DNA of 64,000 nucleotides from CALARM01 sp036746235 (GCA_036746235.1 DAIOEN010000010.1:1-64000); one strand, 5' to 3'; shown: positions 34,479 to 43,695, numbered from the stretch's first letter. Notes: generated by a model not told the origin, from the letters alone. Numbers and translations: made by a program.

Positions 34479-34855
34479 AAATACACATCCTTGATTACAT
34501 AATTATTTTTTTGCACCGTATTTTTGAAGTATCCCTATCACTTTCCCATGGCCTCCCTGAAAAATTTCATACTATTATATCATAAACGTTATATTCATCT
34601 GTTATCAGGTATTTATAAGTGAACATACCGGCACAGGAAAGTAAAACCGGTATCCAGGCAAAAGAGGTCATAAGAAATATCATACCATCTGTATTTAATT
34701 CATTTTACATAAGTGAAAATCCTGCTTTAAGCTGCCTTTCCCGGTTATGGACAATATTTTTCTGTAAATGATAATATCAGGAAAAACAAAATATTTTTCT
34801 GTTAACCAAATATGATATTCATGCGTCTAGTAAAATAAAAAGGAGGAAATAAACT
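34479..34855. other. Divergent intergenic region with ankyrin gene remnant
   Basis: The spacer separates the minus-strand phosphatase from the plus-strand CHAT gene. It contains a decayed ankyrin 3' end (34503-34568) and otherwise AT-rich sequence. AGGAGG near 34842 is the ribosome site of the CHAT gene. Promoters for both sides must lie here but are not clear enough to call. Confidence 0.6.
34503..34568 (-). pseudogene. Remnant of an ankyrin-repeat gene (C-terminal end only)
   Basis: The minus strand reads EIFQGGHGKVIGILQKYGAKK then TAA, closely similar to the C-terminus of the ankyrin protein at 38044-38952 (GKQEVLELLKKYGAEK, TAA). Upstream sequence does not continue as ankyrin repeats, so only the tail survives. 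Confidence 0.6.
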
Positions 34856-37800
34856 ATGATTACATTTAAAAAATTTTATATTTTTATTCTGATATTTATT
34901 GTTATTTCGAATTTATCGTGTAACTATTTCAATTCCAGGAATGTTACTGCAGGTATTACTCCTGCATCTGCAAAACAGATAGATAAGCAGAAAGACTTAA
35001 TCAACTCACTTGCAGATGCTTCTACAAAAGAAGAGAGAGAGAAAATACTGAAAGATAACAGTACTATGATTAATTCTGATTTTGTGCTTATTCTGTTAAC
35101 AGAATCTCATAATCTTTATAACGGCGACAGAAATAGTCCGGATTATAAAAAAAGTCACCATCTCGGAGATATTGCCTTAGAGTCGGCTGAATTTACAGGT
35201 AATGAGACTGTAATTGCGAAAGCTTTATTTTATTACAGCATTTTCGACGAAAGTGATGATACAAAGTTTCCTTCCATAGAAAAAGCTCTGGTTTTATTTA
35301 AAGCATCGGGAGACAGGAAAGGTGAAATACTGTGTTATTATAAAGAAGCCATGTATCTTTTCCGTCATTTCCCGGAGGAGAAGGAAAAAGCTTTTAATTC
35401 TGTCGAAAAAGGCCTGAATATTCTTAAAACATTCCAGGACAGTTTACTTGAAGGTTATGGTTATAATATTAAAGCAAATTTCCATGATGAGCTCGGACAA
35501 AAGGAAAAGGCTATAGAGAACTATAAAAAATCCATTGAACTATATAAAACGGAGGGGAATATCTTCAAGGTTCTGGACACTTATCATTATATGCATGGCC
35601 TTTATTTCAGAGCCGGCATGTTCAATGAAGCCGAAGAGTGTCTGCGAAAGCAGAAGGATTTTATAGAGAAACTATCTTCTCAAGATGTAAGACATGAAAG
35701 GGATGAAGACAGGGGTTATTTTATAGATACCTTCTTTGCCTTTGCCCCTGATGATAAAAATAGCTGGACAGAATTTAATTATACCGCTCTTGGCAATCTC
35801 TATACTCAGACGGGCAAATATGAAGAGGCCATAAAGACTTATAAGAAAATTGTCGAATTAAATCCGGCTTCAACCCGGTTATCGGAAACTTATTCCAGAC
35901 TGGCCAGTATTTATTCCCTTTTAGGACAGAAGGACAGGGCTTTAAAATATTATCTTGAGGCAGTGGATAACAGTACAGAAGGTTTTGATATATGCAGAAA
36001 TTACCAGCAGACAGGTCTTTTTTACCTCCGTGATATGAAAAACCCCGATGAAGCCCTGAAGTATTTCGAACTTGCCCTGAAGAAAGCCGAAGAACTGCCA
36101 AGGTGGAATGAAAGTTATAAAAACGTTACTTTTCAGTATATAAGCGAGGTATATGCGGGAAAAGGGGATTTCGACAGAGCCATAAAAACGATTGAAGAGC
36201 TTATGAAACCTGAAGACAAAACGGGCTATTATTACAGATTACTCGGAGAATTATACATGAAGAAAGGTGATAATATAAAAGCCCTGGAGTTTGTAAATAA
36301 AGCCATCGAAACGGATAAGGAACAGACTTACTCCGCTTCCTATCTTATACTGGATTACAATACACAGGGTGATATTTATGTAAAAGAAGAGAATTTCTCG
36401 GAAGCTGTTAAAGCCTATCGGGAAGGAATAAAATTAGGAGAAGAAATACATTCCTCTTCTTTATGGAAATATTACTTTTCTCTGGGGAACGTGTATAAAA
36501 GCCAGGGTAATCAGGTAGAAGCATTTAACGCCTATAACAGATCCATAAATTTAATAGAAACTATGAGACAGGAATTCAAACTGGAAGAGCTTAAAAGAGA
36601 TTTTATGCAGGATAAGTTAAAGGTCTATGAAGAGATGATTGATCTTCTTATAAATATGAAAAAAGACAGAAAAGCGTTTGAATACAATGAAAAAGCCAGG
36701 GCCAGGGCTTTTCTGGATATCCTTGCAAATCAGAAGGTGGATGTACATAAAGGAGTCAAACCGGAACTTGCTGCGAAAGAAGATGAATTGAAAACCATGA
36801 TACAGTATCTTTCCGCCGATATAAGCGAGGAAAAAGAAAAACCTCTCATGGCACAGAGAACTCTTTATATCCGGGAAGGCGATAAGAATCTGAAAAGCCT
36901 GAAACTTGAATATGAACAGGTAATGGAAGAGATTAAAATGGAAAATCCCGAATATATGACCTTTATAAGCGTGAACCCCTTCCCTCTGGAAGAGATACAG
37001 ACATGGCTCGATAAGGATACTGTTATAATGGAATATTTCGTGGGAGAAAAAAGGAGTTTTCTCTGGATAACAGGTAAGGACACGTTCAATACGGTAGTTA
37101 TAGACTGCCCCGGAAAAGATATAGAAAAGCTGGTGAGGGAGTATCGTTCCCTTGCCTGTGACGATATAACCCTTCAGAAATTGAAAAGTAATAAATGGAA
37201 GGACCTATCCGGGAAACTGTATGATATTTTATTTAAGGACGGAGAGAAATATATTTCAAAAAAGACCAGAATAATTATTTCTCTTCACAGGATACTCCAT
37301 TATATGCCCTTTCAGGTTCTTATTGACAGTAAAGGGAAAATGCTTGTAGAAAAATATGAAATAACCAGTATTCCTTCTTCCAGCATATTAAAATACTGTC
37401 ACGATAAAAACACCCTTAAAAAAGACAGGCTCCTTGCCTTTGAAATCGGAGATTTTAAAGCAGGCAACCTTCATCCTCTTCCTTCCACAAAAGAGGAGGT
37501 GAGAGCCATATCGGGGTATTTCAACAAAAAAGAAATATATTCCGGCTCCGGTATGAAAGCCGATATTCTGTATGAAAAAGGGAGAGATTTCGACATATTG
37601 CATTTTGCGACCCACGGGTCTCTAGATCCCTCATCGCCTTTGTTTTCGTCTCTTGTATTTTCCGACAGAACTCTTCCCGTATATGAGATATTTAATTTAG
37701 ATCTGAAAGCCTATCTGGTATGCCTGAGTGCCTGTAAAACAGGTCTCGGAGAAGAAGCCAGCGGAGATGAACTGGTAGGACTGGCCAGAGCATTCATATA

Positions 37801-37999
37801 TGCCGGCACTCCTACAATCTGTGCAAGCCTGTGGGATGTTTCAGATGTTTCCACATCTGAATTGATGGAGAGATTTTATTATCACCTGAGGAAGAATAAT
37901 AAGGCAGAAGCGTTAAGGCTTGCTCAAATGGATATAATGAAAAAATACCCCCATCCTTTCTTCTGGGCACCTTTTGTTCTGACAGGTGACTGGAGGTAA
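34856..37999 (+). CDS. TPR-CHAT lipoprotein (predicted caspase-like protease)
   Basis: 1047 aa. The N-terminus FYIFILIFIVISNLSC is a lipoprotein signal with a lipobox cysteine, so the protein should be tethered outside the inner membrane. Many TPR helices follow (about 140-640). The C-terminal CHAT domain (about 760-1047) carries the dyad H920 in HFATHG and C960 in CLSACKTG, followed by GLARAFIYAGTPTICASLWDVSD. CHAT domains are caspase-like proteases seen in toxin, defence and programmed-death systems (for example TPR-CHAT of Craspase). An isolated periplasmic copy without an obvious substrate is more likely a stress-signalling protease. AGGAGG precedes the ATG. Confidence 0.9.
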   Translation: MITFKKFYIFILIFIVISNLSCNYFNSRNVTAGITPASAKQIDKQKDLINSLADASTKEEREKILKDNSTMINSDFVLILLTESHNLYNGDRNSPDYKKSHHLGDIALESAEFTGNETVIAKALFYYSIFDESDDTKFPSIEKALVLFKASGDRKGEILCYYKEAMYLFRHFPEEKEKAFNSVEKGLNILKTFQDSLLEGYGYNIKANFHDELGQKEKAIENYKKSIELYKTEGNIFKVLDTYHYMHGLYFRAGMFNEAEECLRKQKDFIEKLSSQDVRHERDEDRGYFIDTFFAFAPDDKNSWTEFNYTALGNLYTQTGKYEEAIKTYKKIVELNPASTRLSETYSRLASIYSLLGQKDRALKYYLEAVDNSTEGFDICRNYQQTGLFYLRDMKNPDEALKYFELALKKAEELPRWNESYKNVTFQYISEVYAGKGDFDRAIKTIEELMKPEDKTGYYYRLLGELYMKKGDNIKALEFVNKAIETDKEQTYSASYLILDYNTQGDIYVKEENFSEAVKAYREGIKLGEEIHSSSLWKYYFSLGNVYKSQGNQVEAFNAYNRSINLIETMRQEFKLEELKRDFMQDKLKVYEEMIDLLINMKKDRKAFEYNEKARARAFLDILANQKVDVHKGVKPELAAKEDELKTMIQYLSADISEEKEKPLMAQRTLYIREGDKNLKSLKLEYEQVMEEIKMENPEYMTFISVNPFPLEEIQTWLDKDTVIMEYFVGEKRSFLWITGKDTFNTVVIDCPGKDIEKLVREYRSLACDDITLQKLKSNKWKDLSGKLYDILFKDGEKYISKKTRIIISLHRILHYMPFQVLIDSKGKMLVEKYEITSIPSSSILKYCHDKNTLKKDRLLAFEIGDFKAGNLHPLPSTKEEVRAISGYFNKKEIYSGSGMKADILYEKGRDFDILHFATHGSLDPSSPLFSSLVFSDRTLPVYEIFNLDLKAYLVCLSACKTGLGEEASGDELVGLARAFIYAGTPTICASLWDVSDVSTSELMERFYYHLRKNNKAEALRLAQMDIMKKYPHPFFWAPFVLTGDWR

Positions 38000-38021
38000 T
38001 GGCAGGGGTATCTGACTGTGA

Positions 38022-38045
38022 CTGTTTTCCTGTAACAGGTTTTTT
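38022..38045 (+). terminator. Possible terminator of the CHAT gene
   Basis: A short stem CTGTT (38022-38026)/AACAG (38034-38038) is followed by a GTTTTTTATTTT tail. The T-run overlaps the end of the opposing ankyrin gene. The stem is weak. Confidence 0.4.
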
Positions 38046-38952
38046 ATTTTTCCGCACCGTATTTTTTCAGAAGTTCCAGTACTTCCTGTTTTCCCTCTTT
38101 TTCTGCAAAGGAAAGAGGAGTCTGTTTCCCGTTATCTCTGGCATTTACATCTGCCCCGCTTTTTATCAGCAATTCCACTATAGCTTTATCTCCTTTTTTA
38201 CAGGCCCAGTATAAAGGAGTCATACCCCACATATCTTTTGCTTCCAGATTGGCACCGCTCTCTATAAGAATTTTAACAATCTCTATAGATCCGTTATAAC
38301 AGGCATGGGCCAGAGGAACCATACCGCCATCTGCCGTAATGTTCATGTCAGCACCACAGGAAATAAGATATTTCACCATATCTTTATTTTTACACTCTAC
38401 TGCCGTATGGAGTGGTGTATCAGTGCTGCCTCCTCTGGTACGTTTCACGAAATTCACATTCGCACCTTTTGATACAAGTAAATCTACAACACTCTTTGAG
38501 CCGGATTTTACTGCTATGTTCAGAGGTGTTATAAGAATGGTGCCAATAGCCTCATTCATGTGTATATTTTTCAAATCCCTGTCATATCTGAAAACTTCCT
38601 CCAGACAGGCTCTGGCATCACTGTTTTTACCGAGGAAATTAAGTACATAAGCTTTTAAGAAACGGGCCTTTGTATGGGAAGGTTTTAATTTTAGAACCTC
38701 ACCGTAAGAGCCGGAAGCTTTTTCATTATTAAAAAGCCAGAAATAAGTATTTCCTCTGTTAAACCACAGGTCCGGTGATGTCGGGTCAAGTTTCAGAGCT
38801 TTATCAAAACATTTGAGTGCTTCTTCATATTCCTGTTTCCCGTAAAACTCTATCCCTTTTTTATTCCAGTCCTGTGCCGTTTGAGCGAAAACCTGAGAAG
38901 ATAGAAAAAGAATGGCTATTATGAGCAGTGGCAGATATAATTTCACAAACAA
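38044..38952 (-). CDS. Secreted TPR-ankyrin repeat protein
   Basis: 302 aa. Signal peptide (LPLLIIAILFLSSQVFAQ), three TPR helices (about 28-125; EEALKCFDKALKLDPTSPDLWFNRGN), then five ankyrin repeats (about 135-300; TPLHTAVECKNKDMVKYLIS, TPLYWACKKGDKAIVELLIK). Probably periplasmic, with a protein-binding role. It converges with the CHAT lipoprotein gene, and both share TPRs and an exported fate, so a partnership is conceivable but unproven. Confidence 0.88.
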   Translation of the reverse strand: MFVKLYLPLLIIAILFLSSQVFAQTAQDWNKKGIEFYGKQEYEEALKCFDKALKLDPTSPDLWFNRGNTYFWLFNNEKASGSYGEVLKLKPSHTKARFLKAYVLNFLGKNSDARACLEEVFRYDRDLKNIHMNEAIGTILITPLNIAVKSGSKSVVDLLVSKGANVNFVKRTRGGSTDTPLHTAVECKNKDMVKYLISCGADMNITADGGMVPLAHACYNGSIEIVKILIESGANLEAKDMWGMTPLYWACKKGDKAIVELLIKSGADVNARDNGKQTPLSFAEKEGKQEVLELLKKYGAEK

Positions 38953-39033
38953 ACCTCCCTGAAAAAATTTTGCAGTCTATATATTTCACACTATCATATC
39001 ATAAAATTTTCGGCCGGCTTTTAAAGATTTTTT

Positions 39034-40629
39034 TTAACTGTTATATTTTTTTGAAAACATAACTCTTGCCTTACCGGTTTCTTCATAGCCGAGTTCTTTC
39101 ATTATCTTGCAGAATTCATCGCATGCTTCTTTTATGGATATATTTTCCGGCTTATTTGCTTTAATAAAAATCAAATCTCCTGTCGCATCATAAGCTTCTT
39201 TTTCAACATCAATGAGATTTAATGCAAGCTGAAATAATTCTTTTCTTTCTTCCGGCTTTTCAGCGCTGAAGATTTCATTAAAAAGGTGCATTACTCCTCC
39301 TGTTTCTTTATTACCTGCTCTATTGATTAATGTGCAGAAGTGTTCTCCAGCCTCAGTAATTGACATGTCTTCAGGTTTCTTATTTTTTATACACTTCAGG
39401 TTTCCTGCCGCATCATGAGAGTCCCCTTCGATTCCGATGAGGTTCAAGGCAACCTGAAAAGCTTCTTTTCTTTCTTCCGGCTTCTCAGTGCTGAAGATTT
39501 CAGTAAAGAGGTTTATTATTCCTCCTGTCTCTTTATGTCCTGCTTTATCCATTAATGTACAGAAGTGTTTTCCTGCCTCAGTAATTGACATGTCTTCAGG
39601 TTTCTTATTTTTTATACACTTCAGATCTTCTGCCGCATCATAAGATTCTCTTTCAACTCCGATGAGATTCAAGGCAAGCTGAAAAGCTTCATTTCTTTCT
39701 TCCAATTTTTCAGTGCTGAAAATTTCATTAAAGATATTTCTTACTCCTATTGTCTCTTTATGTCCTGCTTTATCCATTAATGTGCAGAAGTGTTTTCCCG
39801 CCTCAGTTATTGACATGTCTTCAGGTTTCTTATTTTTTATACATTTCAGATCTTCTGCCGCATCATAAGATTCTCTTTCAACTCCGATGAGGTTCAAGGC
39901 AACCTGAAAAGCTTCATTTCTTTCTTCCGGCTTTTCAGTGCTGAAGATTTCAGTAAAGAGGCTTCTTACTCCTGTTGTTTCTTTATGACCTGCTTTATTC
40001 ATTAATGTGCAGAAGTGTTCTCCTGCCTCAGTAATTGACATGTCTTCAGGTTTGTTATTTTTTATACAGCTCAGGTCTCCTGCCGAATCATAAGATTCTT
40101 TTTCAACTTCGATGAGATTTAATGCAACCTGAAAAGCTTCTTTCCTTTCTTCGGGCTTCTCAGTGCTGAAGATTTCAGTAAAGAGGCTTCTTACTCCTGT
40201 TGTTTCTTTATAACCTGCTTTATTCATTAATGTACAGAAGTGTTCTCCTGCTTCAGTAATTGACATGTCTTCAGGTTTCTTATTTTTTATATAGTTTAAG
40301 TCTCTTTCTGCATCATATGTTTCTTTTTCAACTTTTATGAGATTTTCCAGAACTGCCATATCCTCTTTTGTTAAAAGTTCCGGTTCTGGTTCCGGTTTAT
40401 TCTCACCTGTTACAGGTTCTTCAGTAAGTTCCGACTTCCAGGTTGTTTTTGCAATGGCTTTTCCGTCGTCTCCGTAAGACTTCATACTTTTTATTTTATC
40501 ACCCATTGTAAGAAATTCCGCATCTTTTGTTCCTCCGATGATTACATGATCATCAGTATCTTTTTCTATTTTTTTAGGAATTGCCTTGTTTGAAAATATT
40601 CCTGCCTGCAATTCATTATTAATCTTCAT
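39034..40629 (-). CDS. Unknown protein built of six 75-residue repeats
   Basis: 531 aa, no recognised family. After a 96-residue N-terminal segment (AGIFSNKAIPKK..., acidic PEPEPE linker) come five near-identical 75-residue repeats and a shorter diverged sixth. Each repeat has the pattern LIGVERESYDAAEDLKCIKN, KPEDMSITEAG, HFCTLMDKAGHKET and FTEIFSTEKPEERKEAFQ, and is probably helical. No signal peptide or membrane segment. It could be a helical-repeat solenoid that binds a partner; no function is claimed. Start is ATG; the 5' spacer to 41287 is unusually long. Confidence 0.82.
   Translation of the reverse strand: MKINNELQAGIFSNKAIPKKIEKDTDDHVIIGGTKDAEFLTMGDKIKSMKSYGDDGKAIAKTTWKSELTEEPVTGENKPEPEPELLTKEDMAVLENLIKVEKETYDAERDLNYIKNKKPEDMSITEAGEHFCTLMNKAGYKETTGVRSLFTEIFSTEKPEERKEAFQVALNLIEVEKESYDSAGDLSCIKNNKPEDMSITEAGEHFCTLMNKAGHKETTGVRSLFTEIFSTEKPEERNEAFQVALNLIGVERESYDAAEDLKCIKNKKPEDMSITEAGKHFCTLMDKAGHKETIGVRNIFNEIFSTEKLEERNEAFQLALNLIGVERESYDAAEDLKCIKNKKPEDMSITEAGKHFCTLMDKAGHKETGGIINLFTEIFSTEKPEERKEAFQVALNLIGIEGDSHDAAGNLKCIKNKKPEDMSITEAGEHFCTLINRAGNKETGGVMHLFNEIFSAEKPEERKELFQLALNLIDVEKEAYDATGDLIFIKANKPENISIKEACDEFCKIMKELGYEETGKARVMFSKKYNS
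39037..40341 (-). repeat. Tandem 225-bp coding repeats
   Basis: Five full copies of a 225-bp unit and one partial, encoding the 75-residue protein repeats. Copies 3 and 4 are nearly identical at their 5' halves, suggesting recent duplication or conversion. Confidence 0.88.
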
Positions 40630-40733
40630 AATATTTCCCCTTTTCTGAAAAAATCAATATTTTCGTAATAACAGATATGACTGTTTCTATCACAACTAAG
40701 TACCGCTCCAAATAAGTTCGTAACCATTTTATC

Positions 40734-40876
40734 AGCTTCTGCCTGGCAGGCTCTTACGAAGAAAAATAATTTGCCTTATATCATTTGTTTTACAGACAAT
40801 AAATTAACCCTTATTTAATTTTTAATTCTATATAAAAGACTAATTTTTCTTCTCCAGAGCCTGCCAGTCAGAAGCT
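40734..40876. repeat. MITE-like inverted-repeat element
   Basis: The 21-bp ends 40734-40754 and 40856-40876 are inverted repeats of each other with one mismatch (core CTGGCAGGCTCT and AGAGCCTGCCAG). The 101-bp interior is AT-rich and non-coding. No clear target duplication was found, so a single imperfect hairpin is the alternative. Confidence 0.6.
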
Positions 40877-41157
40877 TTTTACGGGTACCCTTTTACCTGT
40901 TACGGTACTAAGGATTGTAAGAAAAACAACTCCGGCAAATTGTTAGAATAATTAGTATCATCGCGTCACGCATTACACACAGGAGTAACTGACAATTGAA
41001 AAGATCTGCTGTAATATTTACCTCTGGCACCAATAAGAATGAAATTTATTCCTTTTATAACGCATTACGCATTAGAATATCGTATACGATTATATCATTA
41101 CAAATATGAAGAGGCAATAACTTAAATGTTAACAAAATGTTAATAAGTGAATGTTCC

Positions 41158-41247
41158 ACACTCAGGATGCAGGCAGAAGGGCTGGAGGGACTGAGGGAAA
41201 AGATAAAAAAAGAAGTTGAAGGCATGAGGAAGAGTTACGGGGTTTAA
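41158..41247 (+). pseudogene. Truncated copy of the WYL regulator 3' end
   Basis: 90 bp matching 42832-42978 of the intact WYL gene, except for an internal 57-bp in-frame deletion at a GGAG direct repeat and two substitutions. It ends in the same GGGGTTTAA. Confidence 0.85.
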
Positions 41248-41287
41248 AAAAATAATCAATATGCTATAATTAATAATCTAAAATTAT

Positions 41288-41500
41288 ATGAAAACCATCG
41301 AAACAGAAACAACAATTCTGGATAATGGAAATATAATTCTGGATTTAAAACTTTCACCAGGTAAATATAAAACCATAATATTTATAGAAGAAGCAGGTGA
41401 AAGTGAAAAAGGATTGGACGATTTAAATATTTTTGAATTAAATTGTTTTCCCAGAGACTGTAAATTCAGCAGAAAAGATTTATACGATGATGAATATTAA
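41288..41500 (+). CDS. Probable antitoxin of a broken PIN-toxin module
   Basis: 70 aa, small and acidic, with a short beta-rich N-terminus (TTILDNGNIILDLKLSPGKY) resembling prevent-host-death or VapB-type antitoxins that precede PIN toxins. It overlaps the start of a PIN fragment by 14 bp. No strong ribosome site. Family not certain. Confidence 0.55.
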   Translation: MKTIETETTILDNGNIILDLKLSPGKYKTIIFIEEAGESEKGLDDLNIFELNCFPRDCKFSRKDLYDDEY

Positions 41501-41663
41501 GGAATTATTTGTAGATACAAATATCCTTGTATACAGTACAAATAAGACTTCAGGATATTATGATATAGCAATTAATACATTGAAACAATACAGGAATAAT
41601 AAAACCTCGCTTTATAGTGAATCACCATCCAATCATTTGATGTCATTCTATTTTTCAGAATAA
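41487..41663 (+). pseudogene. Truncated PIN-domain (VapC-like) toxin
   Basis: Translates as MMNIKELFVDTNILVYSTNK... with the first PIN acidic residue in FVDTNILVY, then loses similarity after about 42 residues and stops at 41661. A PIN toxin is usually about 130 aa with three more acidic residues, none of which is present. The overlap with the upstream gene is typical of antitoxin-toxin pairs. Confidence 0.7.
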
Positions 41664-41675
41664 AAATATATATAA

Positions 41676-41882
41676 TATTTTCCTCACAGGCAACCTCTGT
41701 CGTTAAAAACAGAAACCTATGAAAATTACTCAAATTACACTGCTACAGATCAATTTGGAATAAAACAGACAAACAAAGAGACCAATTATTATCTTTACTG
41801 GAAAAAGCCGGTACAGGCAACAGCAGGAGAAATAACCAGTGTAGAACTTAATGAAGACTGTGTGCATAAAGTATTTCCTTAA
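41676..41882 (+). pseudogene. Open fragment of an unidentified gene
   Basis: Frame open without a start codon; from about 41697 it reads LSLKTETYENYSNYTATDQF and later YYLYWKKPVQATAGEITSVE, ending at TAA 41880-41882. The plausible composition but missing start and 5' part suggest a gene remnant. Origin unknown. Confidence 0.4.
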
Positions 41883-41900
41883 CGGAGGAGGAAATTTTTA

Positions 41901-41920
41901 TATTGTTATCGAAAACAATA
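41901..41920. promoter_or_regulatory. Candidate operator upstream of the WYL regulator
   Basis: A TATTGTT/AACAATA inverted repeat with a 6-bp centre, 75 bp before the WYL start. It could be an autoregulatory site; palindromicity is the only evidence. Confidence 0.35.
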
Positions 41921-41994
41921 AATCAATTATAGAATTAGTAAAAAACGTATAAATATTAAAAAAAATTCATATATACTGAGTAAAGGAGTAGAAC

Positions 41995-42978
41995 ATGCAG
42001 ACAGACCAGCTTCACAGAATAATTTTCATAAATGATCTCATAAAAGACAGCAAATATCCTTCATCTTCATATCTGTCAGGGAAACTACAGGTAAACCAGA
42101 GGACCATAGAGAGGGATATAGCAACAATGAAAAAGGAATTCAAAGCTCCAATAAAATACTGCCCTATGAATAAAGGATATTTTTATACTGAAGAAAGATA
42201 TTTTCTGCCTTCCATGATGTTATCAGAAGGAGAAATATTCGGATTGCTTCTTGCGCAAAAACTTCTTTCCCAGTATGAAAATACTCCCTATGAAGAAAGG
42301 CTCCGTTCTGCTTTTACGAAACTCCAGAAATATCTTCCCGATAAGTTTGAAATGGAAACAGGTTCTTTTCGTAAAAGCTGTTCTTTCGACCTCGGGTTTG
42401 TAAGGAAAATCAGTATGGATCTGTTCGAAGATCTTATATATGCAATAAGAGAGAAAAAGCAGTTAAAAATATACTATTACACCATTTACAGAAACGAAAA
42501 AAGCTGGAGAACGATAGATCCGTACCATATGAAAAATTATAAGGGCGAATGGTATCTTGCCGCATACTGCCACAACAGAAATAAGGTTATTTACTTTTCT
42601 CCCGGAAGAATCCATGAACATGAAGCAACAGGAGAAACCTTTAAAGTAAAAGAAGATTTCATACCGGAAGAATTCTGGGCCACATCTTTCGGCATATATA
42701 AAGATAAAGAAGGTAAAATTCATGATGTTGTTATAAGAATAGATGAATATCAGAGCCGGTGGATAAGGGAATTCGATTTTACGGACGACAGGAGAATAAC
42801 AGACGCGAAAAACCATGAAGACGGCTCAATGACACTCAGGATGCAGGCAGAAGGGCTGGAGGAAATACAGAGATGGGTCATGCAGTACGGCAGCCATATG
42901 GAAGTTCTTGAGCCGGAGGGACTGAGGGAAAAGATAAAAAAAGAAGTGGAAGGTATGAGGAAGAGTTACGGGGTTTAA
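41995..42978 (+). CDS. HTH-WYL transcriptional regulator
   Basis: 327 aa. N-terminal winged HTH (LSGKLQVNQRTIERDIATMK, recognition helix), then a WYL domain (KKQLKIYYYTIYRNEKSWRTIDPYHMKNYKGEWYLAAYC) and a C-terminal extension domain (WCX: LRMQAEGLEEIQRWVMQYG). WYL regulators bind nucleic acids or small ligands and often control defence systems; the CRISPR operon 3.8 kb downstream may be its target, which is inference. ATG with AAGGAG upstream. A deleted second copy of its 3' end lies at 41158-41247. Confidence 0.9.
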   Translation: MQTDQLHRIIFINDLIKDSKYPSSSYLSGKLQVNQRTIERDIATMKKEFKAPIKYCPMNKGYFYTEERYFLPSMMLSEGEIFGLLLAQKLLSQYENTPYEERLRSAFTKLQKYLPDKFEMETGSFRKSCSFDLGFVRKISMDLFEDLIYAIREKKQLKIYYYTIYRNEKSWRTIDPYHMKNYKGEWYLAAYCHNRNKVIYFSPGRIHEHEATGETFKVKEDFIPEEFWATSFGIYKDKEGKIHDVVIRIDEYQSRWIREFDFTDDRRITDAKNHEDGSMTLRMQAEGLEEIQRWVMQYGSHMEVLEPEGLREKIKKEVEGMRKSYGV

Positions 42979-43078
42979 TAGCAAATCTTGTTTTTTTATA
43001 CAACCGGAGTAGAATAGATATAAGAGGAAAAGAATTAAATAAGAAAAGAAAGAAAAACCTTAAAGGAGGCATGACATT

Positions 43079-43426
43079 ATGAAATGCCAGTTATTAACAG
43101 AAGAACAATATAAAAAACTGTCCAGAACGTTAGTAAACAACATTGAAAAAAATCATAAAATAGTTCCATTAAATTCATTAAAGCATCATAAATATACGCT
43201 AAAAAGGCCTGTTTATATTACTATTGAATATGACAGAAATACTGTTATAGCGTCACTTCCGGATATAGAATCTTTTGCCAGCGGAGATACGGAATATGAG
43301 GTTATTAATGGACTTTGTATTGATATTGTTAATCTTTATGAAGATCTTAAGCTCGATAGAGAAAATTTAGGAAAATTACCGGGCCAGTGGCTACAGTATC
43401 TTGAGGAGATAATTGAGATCAGATGA
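43079..43426 (+). CDS. HicB-like antitoxin
   Basis: 115 aa. The middle (PVYITIEYDRNTVIASLPDIESFASGDTEYEVINGL) resembles a partial HicB/RNase H-like fold. It is upstream of and overlaps by 4 bp (ATGA) the HicA-like gene, the expected order for such pairs. Ribosome site AAAGGAGG nine bases before the ATG. Autoregulation would be usual but no operator is evident. Confidence 0.68.
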   Translation: MKCQLLTEEQYKKLSRTLVNNIEKNHKIVPLNSLKHHKYTLKRPVYITIEYDRNTVIASLPDIESFASGDTEYEVINGLCIDIVNLYEDLKLDRENLGKLPGQWLQYLEEIIEIR

Positions 43427-43695
43427 AGAAAAGTGAAATTGAAAAAATATTCAAAAAATTAAATTTGCAAATTCGTCAGACAGGTCATAATTACGGATGG
43501 CTGATTGTAAAAGATAAGAAAATACTGAGAGTTCATTTTTCTCACGGGAAAGGTGATATACCGGGTAAGATTGCTTCTAAAATCAGGGGACAACTGAAAT
43601 TGTCCCACGATGATTTAAAAAAATTATTAAGCTGCCATCTGGGATTAGACGATTACCTGGATATTCTTAAAAACAAAGGAATTCTTGAGGAATAA
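43423..43695 (+). CDS. HicA-like toxin
   Basis: 90 aa, basic. The N-terminus (KKSEIEKIFKKLNLQIRQTG) and the histidine motif in RVHFSHGKGDIPGKIASKI match HicA mRNA interferase-like proteins, with the catalytic His in a short dsRBD fold. A C-terminal module (CHLGLDDYLDILKNKGILEE) extends the usual 60-70 residues. Translationally coupled to the upstream antitoxin. It would cleave mRNA independently of the ribosome if active. Confidence 0.68.
   Translation: MKKSEIEKIFKKLNLQIRQTGHNYGWLIVKDKKILRVHFSHGKGDIPGKIASKIRGQLKLSHDDLKKLLSCHLGLDDYLDILKNKGILEE

Larger units (their letters stand above)
40630..41287. other. 658-bp intergenic region with MITE-like element and WYL gene fragment
   Basis: Holds a 143-bp inverted-repeat element (40734-40876), scattered GTCACGC/GCATTACGC units (40962-40975, 41060-41075) and a deleted fragment of the WYL regulator 3' end (41158-41247). 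No intact gene seen. Confidence 0.65.
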
